NCBI RefSeq assembly: GCF_000600295.1
Contig: NZ_JEMG01000001.1
Coordinates: 1,555,165-1,619,164 of the forward strand
Length of the DNA stretch: 64,000 nucleotides
Reading direction: 5' to 3'
DNA from: Hylemonella gracilis str. Niagara R
GTDB taxonomy: Bacteria; Pseudomonadota; Gammaproteobacteria; Burkholderiales; Burkholderiaceae_C
The notes below the pieces were generated by a model. That model saw only the letters and a list, made by a program, of their open reading frames with translations, was not told where the DNA came from and ran no database searches. Below, one piece after another: positions 42,204-50,169 of the stretch. The stretch's first letter is position 1. Each line of letters starts with the position of its first letter. The translations under genes and the position numbers were made by a program.

Positions 42204-43159
42204 GCCGAGCCTCCCGCCTGGTCTTCGTGCTCGGGGTGCGCCGTGCGCCCACCGGCGCGGATGGCCGCAGGCACGGGCCGCAGGTCGCGGATCAGGCCCA
42301 GGGCGGCCAATGCACGCAAGCCGTAATAAGTGAGGTCGATTTCCCACCAGTAAAACCCCTGGCGCGCCGAGCCTGGGTAACGGTGGTGGTTGTTGTGCCA
42401 GCCTTCACCGAAGGTCAGCAGGGCCAGCCAGAAGTTGTTGCGCGAGGTGTCGCGCACGGCGTAGCGCCGGCTGCCGACCTTGTGCGCCATCGAGTTGACC
42501 AGGAAGGTCGCGTGGTAGAGCACGACGGTCGAAATGCAGAAGCCCCAGACCAGCAGCATGGGGCCATCGGTGCTCAGCGCGGGCCAGGCGACGGCCAGCC
42601 ATTCGCCCGCGCCGTAGAGGCTCACGGCCAGCAGCACCGGCACCAGCACGTCGAAGCGGTCGAGGAAGCGCAGCTCGGGATATCGCGCCAGGTCCGATAC
42701 CTGGGCCATGCGGGTGGCGAAGTTCTCCCGCGCGAGGAACCAGCCCATGTGGGACCACAGCAGGCCTTGGTGGTGCGGGGAATGCGCGTCGGTTACACGG
42801 TCCGCGTGCGCGTGGTGGTGCCGGTGGTGCGAGGCCCACCAGAGTGGTCCGCGCTGGGCAGCGCTGGCGCCGAGCAGAGCGAAGATCAGCTGCATGGCGC
42901 GCGAGGCACGAAAGGCCTTGTGCGAGAAATAGCGGTGGTAGAAGCCCGTGATCGCGAACATGCGCAAGGCGTAGAGCGCCAGGGCCACGATCACGGCGGT
43001 TGTGCTCACGCCGGTCCAGAAAACGCCCAGGCAACCCAGGTGCAGACCGATGAACGGCAGCACGCGCAGCCAGTCCACGCGGCGCGCGGGAGGGCCTCCA
43101 GCGGGCGGGCTTTCGTCAATGGATTGGTTGTCAAACCAGGCAAGCAGGCTGCGCATCAT
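42200..43159 (-). CDS. Acyl-CoA/acyl-lipid delta-9-type desaturase
   Basis: 319 residues with four or more membrane helices and the three histidine boxes of membrane di-iron desaturases: HRYFSH near 75, HRHHH near 112 and HNNHHRYPGSARQGFYWWE near 253. It inserts double bonds into acyl chains, making substrate for the two methyltransferases in the operon. The ATG overlaps the lipocalin stop by four bases (ATGA), as does its own stop with the next gene. Confidence 0.93.
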   Translation of the reverse strand: MMRSLLAWFDNQSIDESPPAGGPPARRVDWLRVLPFIGLHLGCLGVFWTGVSTTAVIVALALYALRMFAITGFYHRYFSHKAFRASRAMQLIFALLGASAAQRGPLWWASHHRHHHAHADRVTDAHSPHHQGLLWSHMGWFLARENFATRMAQVSDLARYPELRFLDRFDVLVPVLLAVSLYGAGEWLAVAWPALSTDGPMLLVWGFCISTVVLYHATFLVNSMAHKVGSRRYAVRDTSRNNFWLALLTFGEGWHNNHHRYPGSARQGFYWWEIDLTYYGLRALAALGLIRDLRPVPAAIRAGGRTAHPEHEDQAGGSA

Positions 43160-43716
43160 TGCTCCTTGGCCGCGGGCCAGCGCTGGGGCACTTTTTGCAG
43201 CCGGTTGACGTCGTAGCCCAATTCGGTGACATGGCGCACCAGGGTGGCGTAGTCAGCCTCGGATATCGAGGGTGTGCGCGCCATGATCCAGACATAGTCG
43301 CGCGCTTGGCGCGCGATCACGGTCTGGCTGTAGTTGGCGTCCAGGTAGGTGATGCGGTAGTCGGCCTTGATGGGCCAGACGAAACGCATGCCCCACAAGG
43401 CATTGCTGGCATCCAGCACGAAACCTCGCGGGTTGTAGACCTTTTCGGGACCGTCGAAGGCATCGGCGCGGAATCGGAACGTGGTGGCGATGGTGCCGTC
43501 CGTGTCCAGACGGTAGCTCTCGACGGCGTTATGCGCGCCGCGCTCGATGAAGGTGGGAATGTTGGCGATGACGTACCAGTCGCCCATGAAGCGCGGCAGG
43601 TCCACCTGAGGCACCGTGGGCATGGGCGCCACGGGGCTGCTTTGGCAGCCAGCCAGCAAGCCGACAAGGCCGCTCAGGCCAAGCGTCGCGAGGAGGGGTT
43701 TGAGTCGTTGCAGCAT
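43156..43716 (-). CDS. Lipocalin lipoprotein (Blc-like)
   Basis: 186 residues. Lipoprotein signal with lipobox LLAGC (Cys near 23), then lipocalin motifs LPRFMGDWYVIANIPTFIERG (GxW), NPRGFVLDASNALWGMRFVWP and the Tyr-Val-Trp-Ile-Met segment. Outer-membrane lipocalins bind lysophospholipids or fatty acids, so this may handle modified lipids made by the operon. Start at the ATG preceding LQRLKPLLATLG; longer frames upstream run into the DUF6134-like gene. Confidence 0.93.
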   Translation of the reverse strand: MLQRLKPLLATLGLSGLVGLLAGCQSSPVAPMPTVPQVDLPRFMGDWYVIANIPTFIERGAHNAVESYRLDTDGTIATTFRFRADAFDGPEKVYNPRGFVLDASNALWGMRFVWPIKADYRITYLDANYSQTVIARQARDYVWIMARTPSISEADYATLVRHVTELGYDVNRLQKVPQRWPAAKEQ

Positions 43717-43745
43717 GGTCGTTTCGGGTGTGGGTAGGGAGTGCT

Positions 43746-44384
43746 TCAAAGGCGTTGGTAGCGCAAGGTGCGGCCGCCCGCCACCCGCGACTCGAGTTGC
43801 ACCCAGTCGTCGGCGTCGGTGTACCAGAGGTCGATCTGCAGGTCCTCGCCGCGCAGCGCGTAGCGGCGGGTTTTGATGGGGGTTCCGCGCACGGCCAAGG
43901 TCTCTTCGCCTCGCGCGTCGATGCGCACATCCTGCCACAGACCGGTCTGGCTGTTCAGTAGCCGGGTCTGACGCAGCATGCGCGGGTTCCAGTAGGCGAA
44001 GCTCATCACACAGTTTGCGTATAGATCGCGGCCCTTGGGCCCTTCCACCGCGAAACCGTTCTCGCGCCGTTCGCCCCGCACGGTCAGGATGTCGCCGTTG
44101 TCGTCGGTGCGTGCCTCGATGCGCGCGAGGCAATCGCCCTGCCACTGCTCGCGGGCTTCGTGCGCGTAGCGGTAGGCATTCACGAACAAGAATCGGACCG
44201 TGAACTGCGCCTCGCTGCGTACCTCGCGCGCGCCGCGCGCCGGGTCCTCGCTGACGCGAAAGCTGTGGGTGCCGACCTCGTCGCCGTCAAGCAGCACGCG
44301 GAATTGCCACACGCGTTCATCGGCCCAGGCCGTGGCCGCGCCCAGCGTCAGCGACGTGGCGATCAGACCGGAGCGCAGGCCCAT
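43746..44384 (-). CDS. Exported DUF6134/DUF3108-like protein
   Basis: 212 residues from ATG 44384. A signal peptide (MGLRSGLIATSLTLGAATAWA) precedes a beta-rich mature domain (WQFRVLLDGDEVGTHSFRVS, CVMSFAYWNPRML, LWYTDADDWVQLESRVAGGR). It resembles the periplasmic family provisionally called DUF6134, related to DUF3108. No catalytic motif is evident. Its place beside the lipocalin suggests lipid handling in the periplasm. There is no good ribosome-binding site and the start is uncertain by a few codons. Confidence 0.75.
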   Translation of the reverse strand: MGLRSGLIATSLTLGAATAWADERVWQFRVLLDGDEVGTHSFRVSEDPARGAREVRSEAQFTVRFLFVNAYRYAHEAREQWQGDCLARIEARTDDNGDILTVRGERRENGFAVEGPKGRDLYANCVMSFAYWNPRMLRQTRLLNSQTGLWQDVRIDARGEETLAVRGTPIKTRRYALRGEDLQIDLWYTDADDWVQLESRVAGGRTLRYQRL

Positions 44385-44452
44385 CTTCAAGCCCAGGGCC
44401 AGCCTGGCCCGCAGCCTCGCGCGGGCTGTCCGATGTGGCCAAGGGCCGCGGC

Positions 44453-45241
44453 TCACGCCCGCTCCTTCGGGAACCAAGGCAGGAAGGCGTTGGTGCGGCG
44501 GATGTAGTCGGCGTAGGCCGGCCTGCGCTCGGTGATGTCTTGCTCCAGCAGGGCCACACCCGAGACCTTGAGCAGGAGCAGGGTCATGAGCAGCGGGGCG
44601 AACACGGTCCACCAGCCACCGGCCGCGACGGCGATCAGGAAAAAGCCCCACCACAGCAGCGCTTCACCGAAGTAGTTGGGGTGTCGGGTGTAGCGCCACA
44701 AGCCGGTGTCCAGCACGCGACCGCGCTGCGCCGGATTGGCCTTGAAGCGGGCAAGCTGCGCGTCGCCCACGGTTTCAAACAACATGCCGATCAGCCAGGC
44801 GAGGGCGCCGATGGCGTCCAGCCAGCCCAGGGGCGCGGGCTGGGCGAGGGCGGCGAACAGCGGCGCGGCGATGATCCAGGCCAGCAGAACCTGCAGGCCG
44901 AAGACCAGGTAGAGGCTCTTGAAGGCGAAGCCGGGCTGGTTGCGCGCGCGGATGGCTTGGTAACGATGGTCTTCGGGCTCCCCCCAGTTGCGCCAGGTCA
45001 AGTAGAGCGAAAGACGCAAGGCCCAGATCAGCAACAGGCCGAGCACCAACAAGGCGCGCGGGCCGGGCGAGTCCAAGCCGGTCTGGGCGGACACATGGAC
45101 CCAGGCGCCCAGCAGGAAGAACAGCGGCCACAGGCTGTCGACGATGCTGACATCGTGCCTGGCGAGGCTGAGCAGCCAGCCGGCGCCACCCAGCAGGCTC
45201 ATGGCGAGCAAGGCCCAGAGGGCGGCATTCCAATCAAACAT
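44453..45241 (-). CDS. DUF1295 membrane protein (steroid-reductase-like fold)
   Basis: 262 residues with about seven hydrophobic segments and the DUF1295 signature DTGLWRYTRHPNYFGEALLWWG, shared with 5-alpha-reductase and isoprenylcysteine methyltransferase-like membrane enzymes. The N-terminus reads VSIVDSLWPLFFLLGAW. The family is presumed to act on lipid or isoprenoid substrates using NAD(P)H, but this is not established. Overlaps DUF2878 by eight bases. Confidence 0.92.
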   Translation of the reverse strand: MFDWNAALWALLAMSLLGGAGWLLSLARHDVSIVDSLWPLFFLLGAWVHVSAQTGLDSPGPRALLVLGLLLIWALRLSLYLTWRNWGEPEDHRYQAIRARNQPGFAFKSLYLVFGLQVLLAWIIAAPLFAALAQPAPLGWLDAIGALAWLIGMLFETVGDAQLARFKANPAQRGRVLDTGLWRYTRHPNYFGEALLWWGFFLIAVAAGGWWTVFAPLLMTLLLLKVSGVALLEQDITERRPAYADYIRRTNAFLPWFPKERA

Positions 45242-45782
45242 GGGAGGGCTCCAATTTCGTGGGGGTGCTCGCGCGATAGCCGTCGTGGCGGCGCGCGATC
45301 AAACACAGCAAAGGGGTGATCAAGGCCCAGCCGATGGCCAGCAGTGGCAGGGCCAGGTTGTTATCGGGCAGGGACAGCGCGCCCAAGCGGGCGCCTGCCA
45401 GGTAGGCCAGCGGACCACCCACCGCGCCCAGGATGGCGGCGCCGAGCAGGTGCTGCTTGAGCCAAGCCAGGCTGACGTTGAGCGTCATGCCGAACAGAAC
45501 CCACAGCGCGACCATCCAGTACGCTGCGGTGCCTTCGATCAGCACGCCGTTGGTGAACTGCACGATACCGGTCGCGGCCAGCAGGGTGTCCCAGAGCGCA
45601 CCGACCAGGGCCGCGATCATGGCCAGGCGCAGCTCCGCGCGCGGGTCCTCGGCCTGGCGCAGGTGCCAGGCCAGGGCCACCAGCACGAAAACCACGCCGG
45701 CCCAAGGCCAGCCCCGGGCGGCGCCCAGCACGCAGACCAGCCAGCCGGTCTGATAGATCAGGAAGTTGATGAGTTTGCGCAC
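45234..45782 (-). CDS. DUF2878 membrane protein
   Basis: 182 residues with five or six membrane helices and the family pattern MRKLINFLIYQTGWLVCVLG, RAELRLAMIAALVGALWDT and WVLFGMTLNVSLAWLK. The function is unknown. In many genomes it lies between the cyclopropane-synthase-like methyltransferase and DUF1295, exactly as here, which argues for a shared role in the membrane lipid pathway. Confidence 0.9.
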   Translation of the reverse strand: MRKLINFLIYQTGWLVCVLGAARGWPWAGVVFVLVALAWHLRQAEDPRAELRLAMIAALVGALWDTLLAATGIVQFTNGVLIEGTAAYWMVALWVLFGMTLNVSLAWLKQHLLGAAILGAVGGPLAYLAGARLGALSLPDNNLALPLLAIGWALITPLLCLIARRHDGYRASTPTKLEPSHV

Positions 45783-45866
45783 GGAGGCCTCTGAATCAGG
45801 ATGCGGTCAATGACGTGGGGGTGTGAACGCGGGTCGTCGTCTCGTGGTTGTTCGGCCAGTGCAGAC

Positions 45867-46946
45867 TCAGGCGGCCGGACGCTCGAACAGGTAGTGGCTG
45901 ACCCACCATTGCTGACCCTGCTCGTAACCGAACAGTTCCGCGCAGGCCATGAAAAAGATGCGCCAGCGCTGAAACCACATGGCCGCCTGTTCCGGGCCGT
46001 AGGTGGCGGCCAGCACCGGCATGACCTCGGCGCGTTTCGCATCGATGTTGCGTAGCCAGGCGTTGGCGGTCTTCTCGTAGTGGGTGCCGTCCCAGCGCCA
46101 GCGGCGCAGCAGGCGCAGGTCGCGCTGGAAATGCAGGGCCATGTCGTCGCTGGGCATCATGCCACCGGTGAAGAAGAACTGGCTCATCCAGTCGCTGTCG
46201 TCGCGCACCTCGAAGGCGTAGGGCACGGCACGGTGCACGAAGACGTGCATGAAGAAACGGCCACCGGGCAGCAGCCAACCGTGGACGCGGCGGAAGATCT
46301 CGTCCCAGTTGCGCATGTGCTCCAGCATCTCGACCGACACCACGCGGTCGTACTGCTCCGGCGCCTCGAAACGGTTCATGTCCTGGGTGATCACGTTCAC
46401 GTTGGCCAGATTGCGGCGTTTTGCCTCGGCCATGATGTGCTCGCGCTGCGAGTTGGAGTTGGACACGGCGGTGATGCGCGCCTGCGGGTAGTGCTCGGCC
46501 ATCCAAAGCGTGAGCGAACCCCAGCCGCAGCCGAGTTCGAGGATGCGCTGCCCATCGGCCAGATCGGCGTGCTCGCAGGTCGCGGCCAGACCGCGAGCCT
46601 CGGCTTCGTCCAGTGTGCCCACGTCCTCGGGCCACCAGGCCGAGCTGTACTTGCGGTGCTTGCCGAGGGCGTGGCGGAAGAACTCGGCCGGCACCTCGTA
46701 ATGCTGGGCGTTGGCAGCCTCCGGCACCAGGGCCACGGGCATGTGAGGCAGCGCGGCGATGAAACGTGCTGCGCGTTCGGCGCCGGCCTCGGCGTCGTTG
46801 ACCCCGATCTCCTGCAAGCGCTGGCGCGTGAGGCGGCGAATGCCGTGGCGGATCAGGGCGTCGGGCAGGATGCCCTGTTCGGCCCAACGCAGTGCGAGGG
46901 ACACTGGCGTCTTCGAGGGCGGTGCGTTCCGGGTCAGGGCGGTCAT
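45867..46946 (-). CDS. Cyclopropane-synthase-family methyltransferase (UfaM-like)
   Basis: 359 residues. SAM-binding motif RILELGCGWGSLTLWMAEHY near 134, then YDRVVSVEMLEHMRNWDEIF, FFMHVFVHRAVPYAFE and FTGGMMPSDD. It is shorter at the N-terminus than Cfa and belongs to the group that includes UfaM, which C-methylates unsaturated acyl chains on the way to furan fatty acids. Two paralogues in one operon (this and cfa) suggest different products. It begins four bases after the regulator stop. Confidence 0.87.
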   Translation of the reverse strand: MTALTRNAPPSKTPVSLALRWAEQGILPDALIRHGIRRLTRQRLQEIGVNDAEAGAERAARFIAALPHMPVALVPEAANAQHYEVPAEFFRHALGKHRKYSSAWWPEDVGTLDEAEARGLAATCEHADLADGQRILELGCGWGSLTLWMAEHYPQARITAVSNSNSQREHIMAEAKRRNLANVNVITQDMNRFEAPEQYDRVVSVEMLEHMRNWDEIFRRVHGWLLPGGRFFMHVFVHRAVPYAFEVRDDSDWMSQFFFTGGMMPSDDMALHFQRDLRLLRRWRWDGTHYEKTANAWLRNIDAKRAEVMPVLAATYGPEQAAMWFQRWRIFFMACAELFGYEQGQQWWVSHYLFERPAA

Positions 46947-46950
46947 GGGT

Positions 46951-47877
46951 TTACTCCGAGGGGTTGAGGGTGAGATGCAATTTGCGCAGCCCGTGGGTGA
47001 TGTCCGTGCCGAGCGGAATGGCGCCCGCGGCGCGCAGTTCATGTTCCTGATGCACCGAGGTCGGGCCGCCGACGAAGACGGGGACGGCGGCGTCGCGCAC
47101 CAGGGCGGGCAGGGCCTCCACATGCAGTGCCCGTGGTGCTTCGATCGATCCTGACAGCACGATGCCGGCAGCCTGGGTGCGTCGCGCGGCGTAGTTCAGT
47201 TGTTCCAGAGGCATGTTGGCACCCAACAGCACCATGCGGTAGCCCTGCTCATGCGCGGCCAACGCGAACAGCAGCAGTCCAATTTCATGGTGTTCGCCGG
47301 GCAGGCAGGCCGCCACCAGCTTGGGGCCGACCACGGCGCGGCTGCGGTGGTGCAGACGCGCGCCCAGCTTGATGCGCATGTACATGCCAAAAAAATGCTC
47401 TTCCGCGATCCCGCCTGGGTGGTTGTTGTCCCAGCGCTGGCCCAAGTCCACCAGCAGCGGCAGCAGCAGGCGGGCCGTGACCTCCTCGATCGAATGCAAC
47501 GCCAGCAGTTCGTTGTACAGCGTCTCGAGCCGGGCTTCGTCAAAGCGCGAGATGGCATCCACCATCTGCGCGCGCGCGCGGACCCAAGGGCCATCGTCGG
47601 CGGCGGGAGAGAAGGGCGCGCGTGCCTGCGCTGCCAGCGCCTCGCGCACATGGCTGATGGTCACGCCCGAATCCACCAGGGCCAGGATGCGGCGCACGGT
47701 GTCGATGTCGGCCCGGGTGTAGACCCGGTGCCCCGTCGCGGTCCGGGTCGGGCGGATCAGCCCGTGCCGGCGCTCCCAGGCGCGCAGGGTGATCGGATTC
47801 ACACCGGTCAGCGTGGACACGGTGCGAATCGGAAAGAACTCCTGGGCGGTGGCGTCTTGCCACGGATCGGTGGGCAT
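46951..47877 (-). CDS. MerR-family regulator with cobalamin-binding domain (LitR/CarH-like)
   Basis: 308 residues from ATG 47877. N-terminal MerR winged helix (FPIRTVSTLTGVNPITLRAW, RRHGLIRPTRTATGHRVYT), a four-helix segment with GQRWDNNHPGGIAEEHFF, and a Rossmann B12 domain with the E-x-H-x-x-G motif CLPGEHHEIGLLL. CarH uses adenosylcobalamin and its photolysis to release DNA; its Trp-x9-Glu-His is one residue longer here. LitR proteins of this class control nearby lipid and photolyase genes in pseudomonads. It heads the lipid operon and has CarH-like repeats 8 bases upstream. Confidence 0.88.
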   Translation of the reverse strand: MPTDPWQDATAQEFFPIRTVSTLTGVNPITLRAWERRHGLIRPTRTATGHRVYTRADIDTVRRILALVDSGVTISHVREALAAQARAPFSPAADDGPWVRARAQMVDAISRFDEARLETLYNELLALHSIEEVTARLLLPLLVDLGQRWDNNHPGGIAEEHFFGMYMRIKLGARLHHRSRAVVGPKLVAACLPGEHHEIGLLLFALAAHEQGYRMVLLGANMPLEQLNYAARRTQAAGIVLSGSIEAPRALHVEALPALVRDAAVPVFVGGPTSVHQEHELRAAGAIPLGTDITHGLRKLHLTLNPSE

Positions 47878-47884
47878 GCGGTTC

Positions 47885-47914
47885 TTGTACAAAAGTTGTA
47901 CAAAATGTATACGA
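47885..47914. promoter_or_regulatory. Three phased nTnTACAn repeats upstream of the MerR gene
   Basis: TTGTACAA at 47885, TTGTACAA at 47896 and GTATACGA at 47907 are spaced exactly eleven bases, one helical turn. The first two match nTnTACAn fully, the third with one change. This is the layout of CarH operators, where a tetramer covers three to four direct repeats. The element lies between -8 and -37 relative to the ATG, ideal for blocking transcription or initiation. Confidence 0.78.
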
Positions 47915-47958
47915 ATACCGAATCCGTAGGGGTGTTTGAGGTTATTTTTCTTAAAAAT

Positions 47959-47987
47959 TTATACAAAACTGGTGCAAATATGTACAG
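47959..47987. promoter_or_regulatory. Second set of nTnTACAn repeats
   Basis: TTATACAA at 47959 and ATGTACAG at 47980 both match nTnTACAn fully and are 21 bases apart (two turns); a weak site (TGGTGCAA) lies between at 47970. It could be an upstream operator of the same regulator, or serve a promoter reading away from the operon. Confidence 0.55.
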
Positions 47988-48130
47988 AAATACAGCTTTC
48001 AGGGGGTGTTGAGCTGCCTGTACAGCGCTTGTTCAGTACCTCGAGCCCAGCAGTGAGCCTCGGACCGCCTCGCTGTGTTCGGCCACAGGCCGATGTGAGC
48101 CGCCCACGCGGCCCTTGGCCTATGCCGAGT

Positions 48131-48553
48131 TCAATCCAGGGAAGCGCTCCAGCGCTCGCCCCAGCCGCTGGCACCCGCTGGCGACCCGCTGCGCTGGCGG
48201 TCGAGCTGACGGCGATCGCGTTTGGTGGGGCGGCCCTGGCCGAGCGAGAGTGCAGGCTCCGCCGCGAGCCGCTGTTGTTCGTCAGCGGCCGCGCGGCGTG
48301 CGATGGATTCGGGCGTTTCCTCATAGAGCAGAGCCGCCGCCGGGGCTGGCCCGCGCTGGGCGCTCAAGCCCCGCACGATCACCTCGCGTTCGACGACACC
48401 CTGCCGCAGCGTCAGCCGATCGCCTGGCCTGACGTCGCGCGCGGGCTTGGCAAGCTGCCCATTCACGCGTGCGCGACCCTTGCCAATTTCTTCGGCGGCC
48501 AGCGCGCGGGTTTTGTAGAAACGCGCGGCCCAGAGCCATTTGTCCAGTCGCAT
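48131..48553 (-). CDS. hslR: S4-domain ribosome-associated heat-shock protein Hsp15
   Basis: 140 residues from the Met of RLDKWLWAARFYKTRALA; an upstream Met (48619) would add 22 residues. The S4 RNA-binding domain (ALAAEEIGKGRARVNGQLAK, PGDRLTLRQG) is followed by a basic C-terminal tail with RPTKRDRRQLDR, as in Hsp15. Hsp15 binds stalled 50S subunits carrying nascent chains. It ends about 250 bases from the MerR gene start. Confidence 0.92.
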   Translation of the reverse strand: MRLDKWLWAARFYKTRALAAEEIGKGRARVNGQLAKPARDVRPGDRLTLRQGVVEREVIVRGLSAQRGPAPAAALLYEETPESIARRAAADEQQRLAAEPALSLGQGRPTKRDRRQLDRQRSGSPAGASGWGERWSASLD

Positions 48554-48849
48554 CGTGGGCAACCCGGCGCGCTCCGACGGTTGGGCATCAAAAGGGGGCG
48601 CGGCGCGATGGGATGGCATGCGTGGGGTGTGGGTTGCTGCGCGCGATTCTAGGCTGCGCGGTCCCTCTCCGTACTGCACGGATGCACGTTTGCCGCAGCT
48701 GCTCAAGGCGCTTCATTTGCGGAGGAGTGCGCCGTGCATGAATGCCGGAACCCTGGAATGCATAAGACAATCCATGCCAGTCCCGCTCAGATCGATTGCA
48801 TGCCGGCCGTCGCCGGCAGGTCGGTGCGGGCGCTTCAAAGAGGAACTTC
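48554..48849. other. Intergenic region between hslR and the GST gene
   Basis: About 300 bases between divergent genes. Apart from AGAGGAA before the GST start and a loose ATGCAT-rich stretch at 48736-48775, I see no coding sequence, terminator or clear operator. Confidence 0.5.
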
Positions 48850-49512
48850 ATGCCCTTGACCATCTACGGCATCCTGGCGTCCCGTGCGCTGCGACCTCTG
48901 TGGGCCGCGACCGAGCTCGGCCTGCCTTTCGAGCATGTCCAGACCGATTACCGCCAGGGCAACAGCCGCACGCCAGAGTTCCTGTCGCTCAACCCCAACG
49001 GGCGTGTGCCCGTGGTGGTCGACCATCGGCCCGACAGCGTAGGGGGGGACATCGTCATCTGGGAAAGCATGGCCTGCGCGCTCTACATCGCGCGTTACCA
49101 TGGTCAAGCTGATGGCAGCAGCATCACGCCCGCCACGCCGCGCGAGGACGCCGAAGCCCTGCGCTGGTCTTTCTGGACCATGACGGAAGTGGAGAAGGAC
49201 GCGCTCACCGTGCTCATGCACCGCCTGAGCATGCCGGAAACCCAGCGCAAGCCTGAGCTTGCCGACCAGGCCGAGCGCCGCCTGCACGTGCCCTTGCGTG
49301 TGCTGGAGCAGCATCTGGCGCAACAACAGGCGCGCGGCGAGGCCCACATTGCCGCCGACCGATTCACCGTGGCCGACCTGTGCGTCGCGAGCGTGTTGCT
49401 CTGGGTGAGAGCGACGCGGACGTTGATGGACAACTTTCCTCTGACAAGTGCTTGGTTGAAGGGGTGTCTGGCCAGGCCCGCGTATCAGGCCTTGAAGAAG
49501 AATGCGGCTTAG
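48850..49512 (+). CDS. Glutathione S-transferase
   Basis: 220 residues. N-terminal thioredoxin fold (MPLTIYGILASRALRPLWAA, LNPNGRVPVVVDH with the cis-Pro, WESMACALYIARYH for the glutathione site) and an all-helical C-terminal domain with ADRFTVADLCVASVLLW. The catalytic Ser/Tyr is probably Ser11. AGAGGAA lies six bases before ATG 48850, supporting this start. Substrate unknown. A separate small hydrolase gene follows. Confidence 0.92.
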   Translation: MPLTIYGILASRALRPLWAATELGLPFEHVQTDYRQGNSRTPEFLSLNPNGRVPVVVDHRPDSVGGDIVIWESMACALYIARYHGQADGSSITPATPREDAEALRWSFWTMTEVEKDALTVLMHRLSMPETQRKPELADQAERRLHVPLRVLEQHLAQQQARGEAHIAADRFTVADLCVASVLLWVRATRTLMDNFPLTSAWLKGCLARPAYQALKKNAA

Positions 49513-49556
49513 AGCATGGCGACGGATGCGCTACCCTTGAACATCAGACCGAGGCC

Positions 49557-50123
49557 ATGTTGATGACACCCATGACCGCCCTCATCATCATCGACATGCA
49601 ACGCGGCATGCGCGACCCATCAGCAGGGGCTCGCAACAATCCTCAGGCAGAGCAAGCCATCGCGATGACACTGGAGGCCTGGCGGAATGCAAAGGCCCCA
49701 ATTGTTCATGTGCGGCATGTCTCAAGAACGCCCGGCTCTCCGTTTTGGCCCGGTCAGCCGGGCGTTCAATTCCAGGAAGCGTTGCGGCCTTTGGACTCGG
49801 AGCATGTCGTCGAGAAGAACGTCCCGGACGCCTTCATCCATTCGGGGCTCGAACGCTGGCTCCGTGTCAGGAGCATCGAGTCCGTGGCCATCGTGGGTGT
49901 CAGCACCAACAACTCCGTCGAAGCCACGGCGCGCACCGCGGGGAATCTGGGGTTTACAACCTACGTCGCATCGGATGCCACGTTCGCGTTCGCGAAATCC
50001 GACTACAACGGCGTCATGCGCAGCGCGGAAGACGTGCATGCCATGGCCTTGGCCAATCTGAACGGTGAGTATGCGCAGATCCTGTCAAGCGCCGAACTGC
50101 GAGAAAAGCTTCAGCTTTTCTGA
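49557..50123 (+). CDS. Isochorismatase-like hydrolase with Ser at the usual Cys position
   Basis: 188 residues. The fold is clear: ALIIIDMQRGMRD (Asp), VVEKNVPDAFIHSGLERWL (Lys) and VAIVGVSTNNSVEATARTAG, where the position of the nucleophilic Cys of cysteine hydrolases is Ser. SDATFAFAKSDYNG follows. It may therefore be an isochorismatase-type or altered-specificity hydrolase. ATG 49557 or ATG 49563 could be the start. Physiological substrate unknown. Confidence 0.87.
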   Translation: MLMTPMTALIIIDMQRGMRDPSAGARNNPQAEQAIAMTLEAWRNAKAPIVHVRHVSRTPGSPFWPGQPGVQFQEALRPLDSEHVVEKNVPDAFIHSGLERWLRVRSIESVAIVGVSTNNSVEATARTAGNLGFTTYVASDATFAFAKSDYNGVMRSAEDVHAMALANLNGEYAQILSSAELREKLQLF

Positions 50124-50169
50124 GTCTGACCCTCGCAATGCGACTCGCGTCTCGACGGTCTCATCGAGA

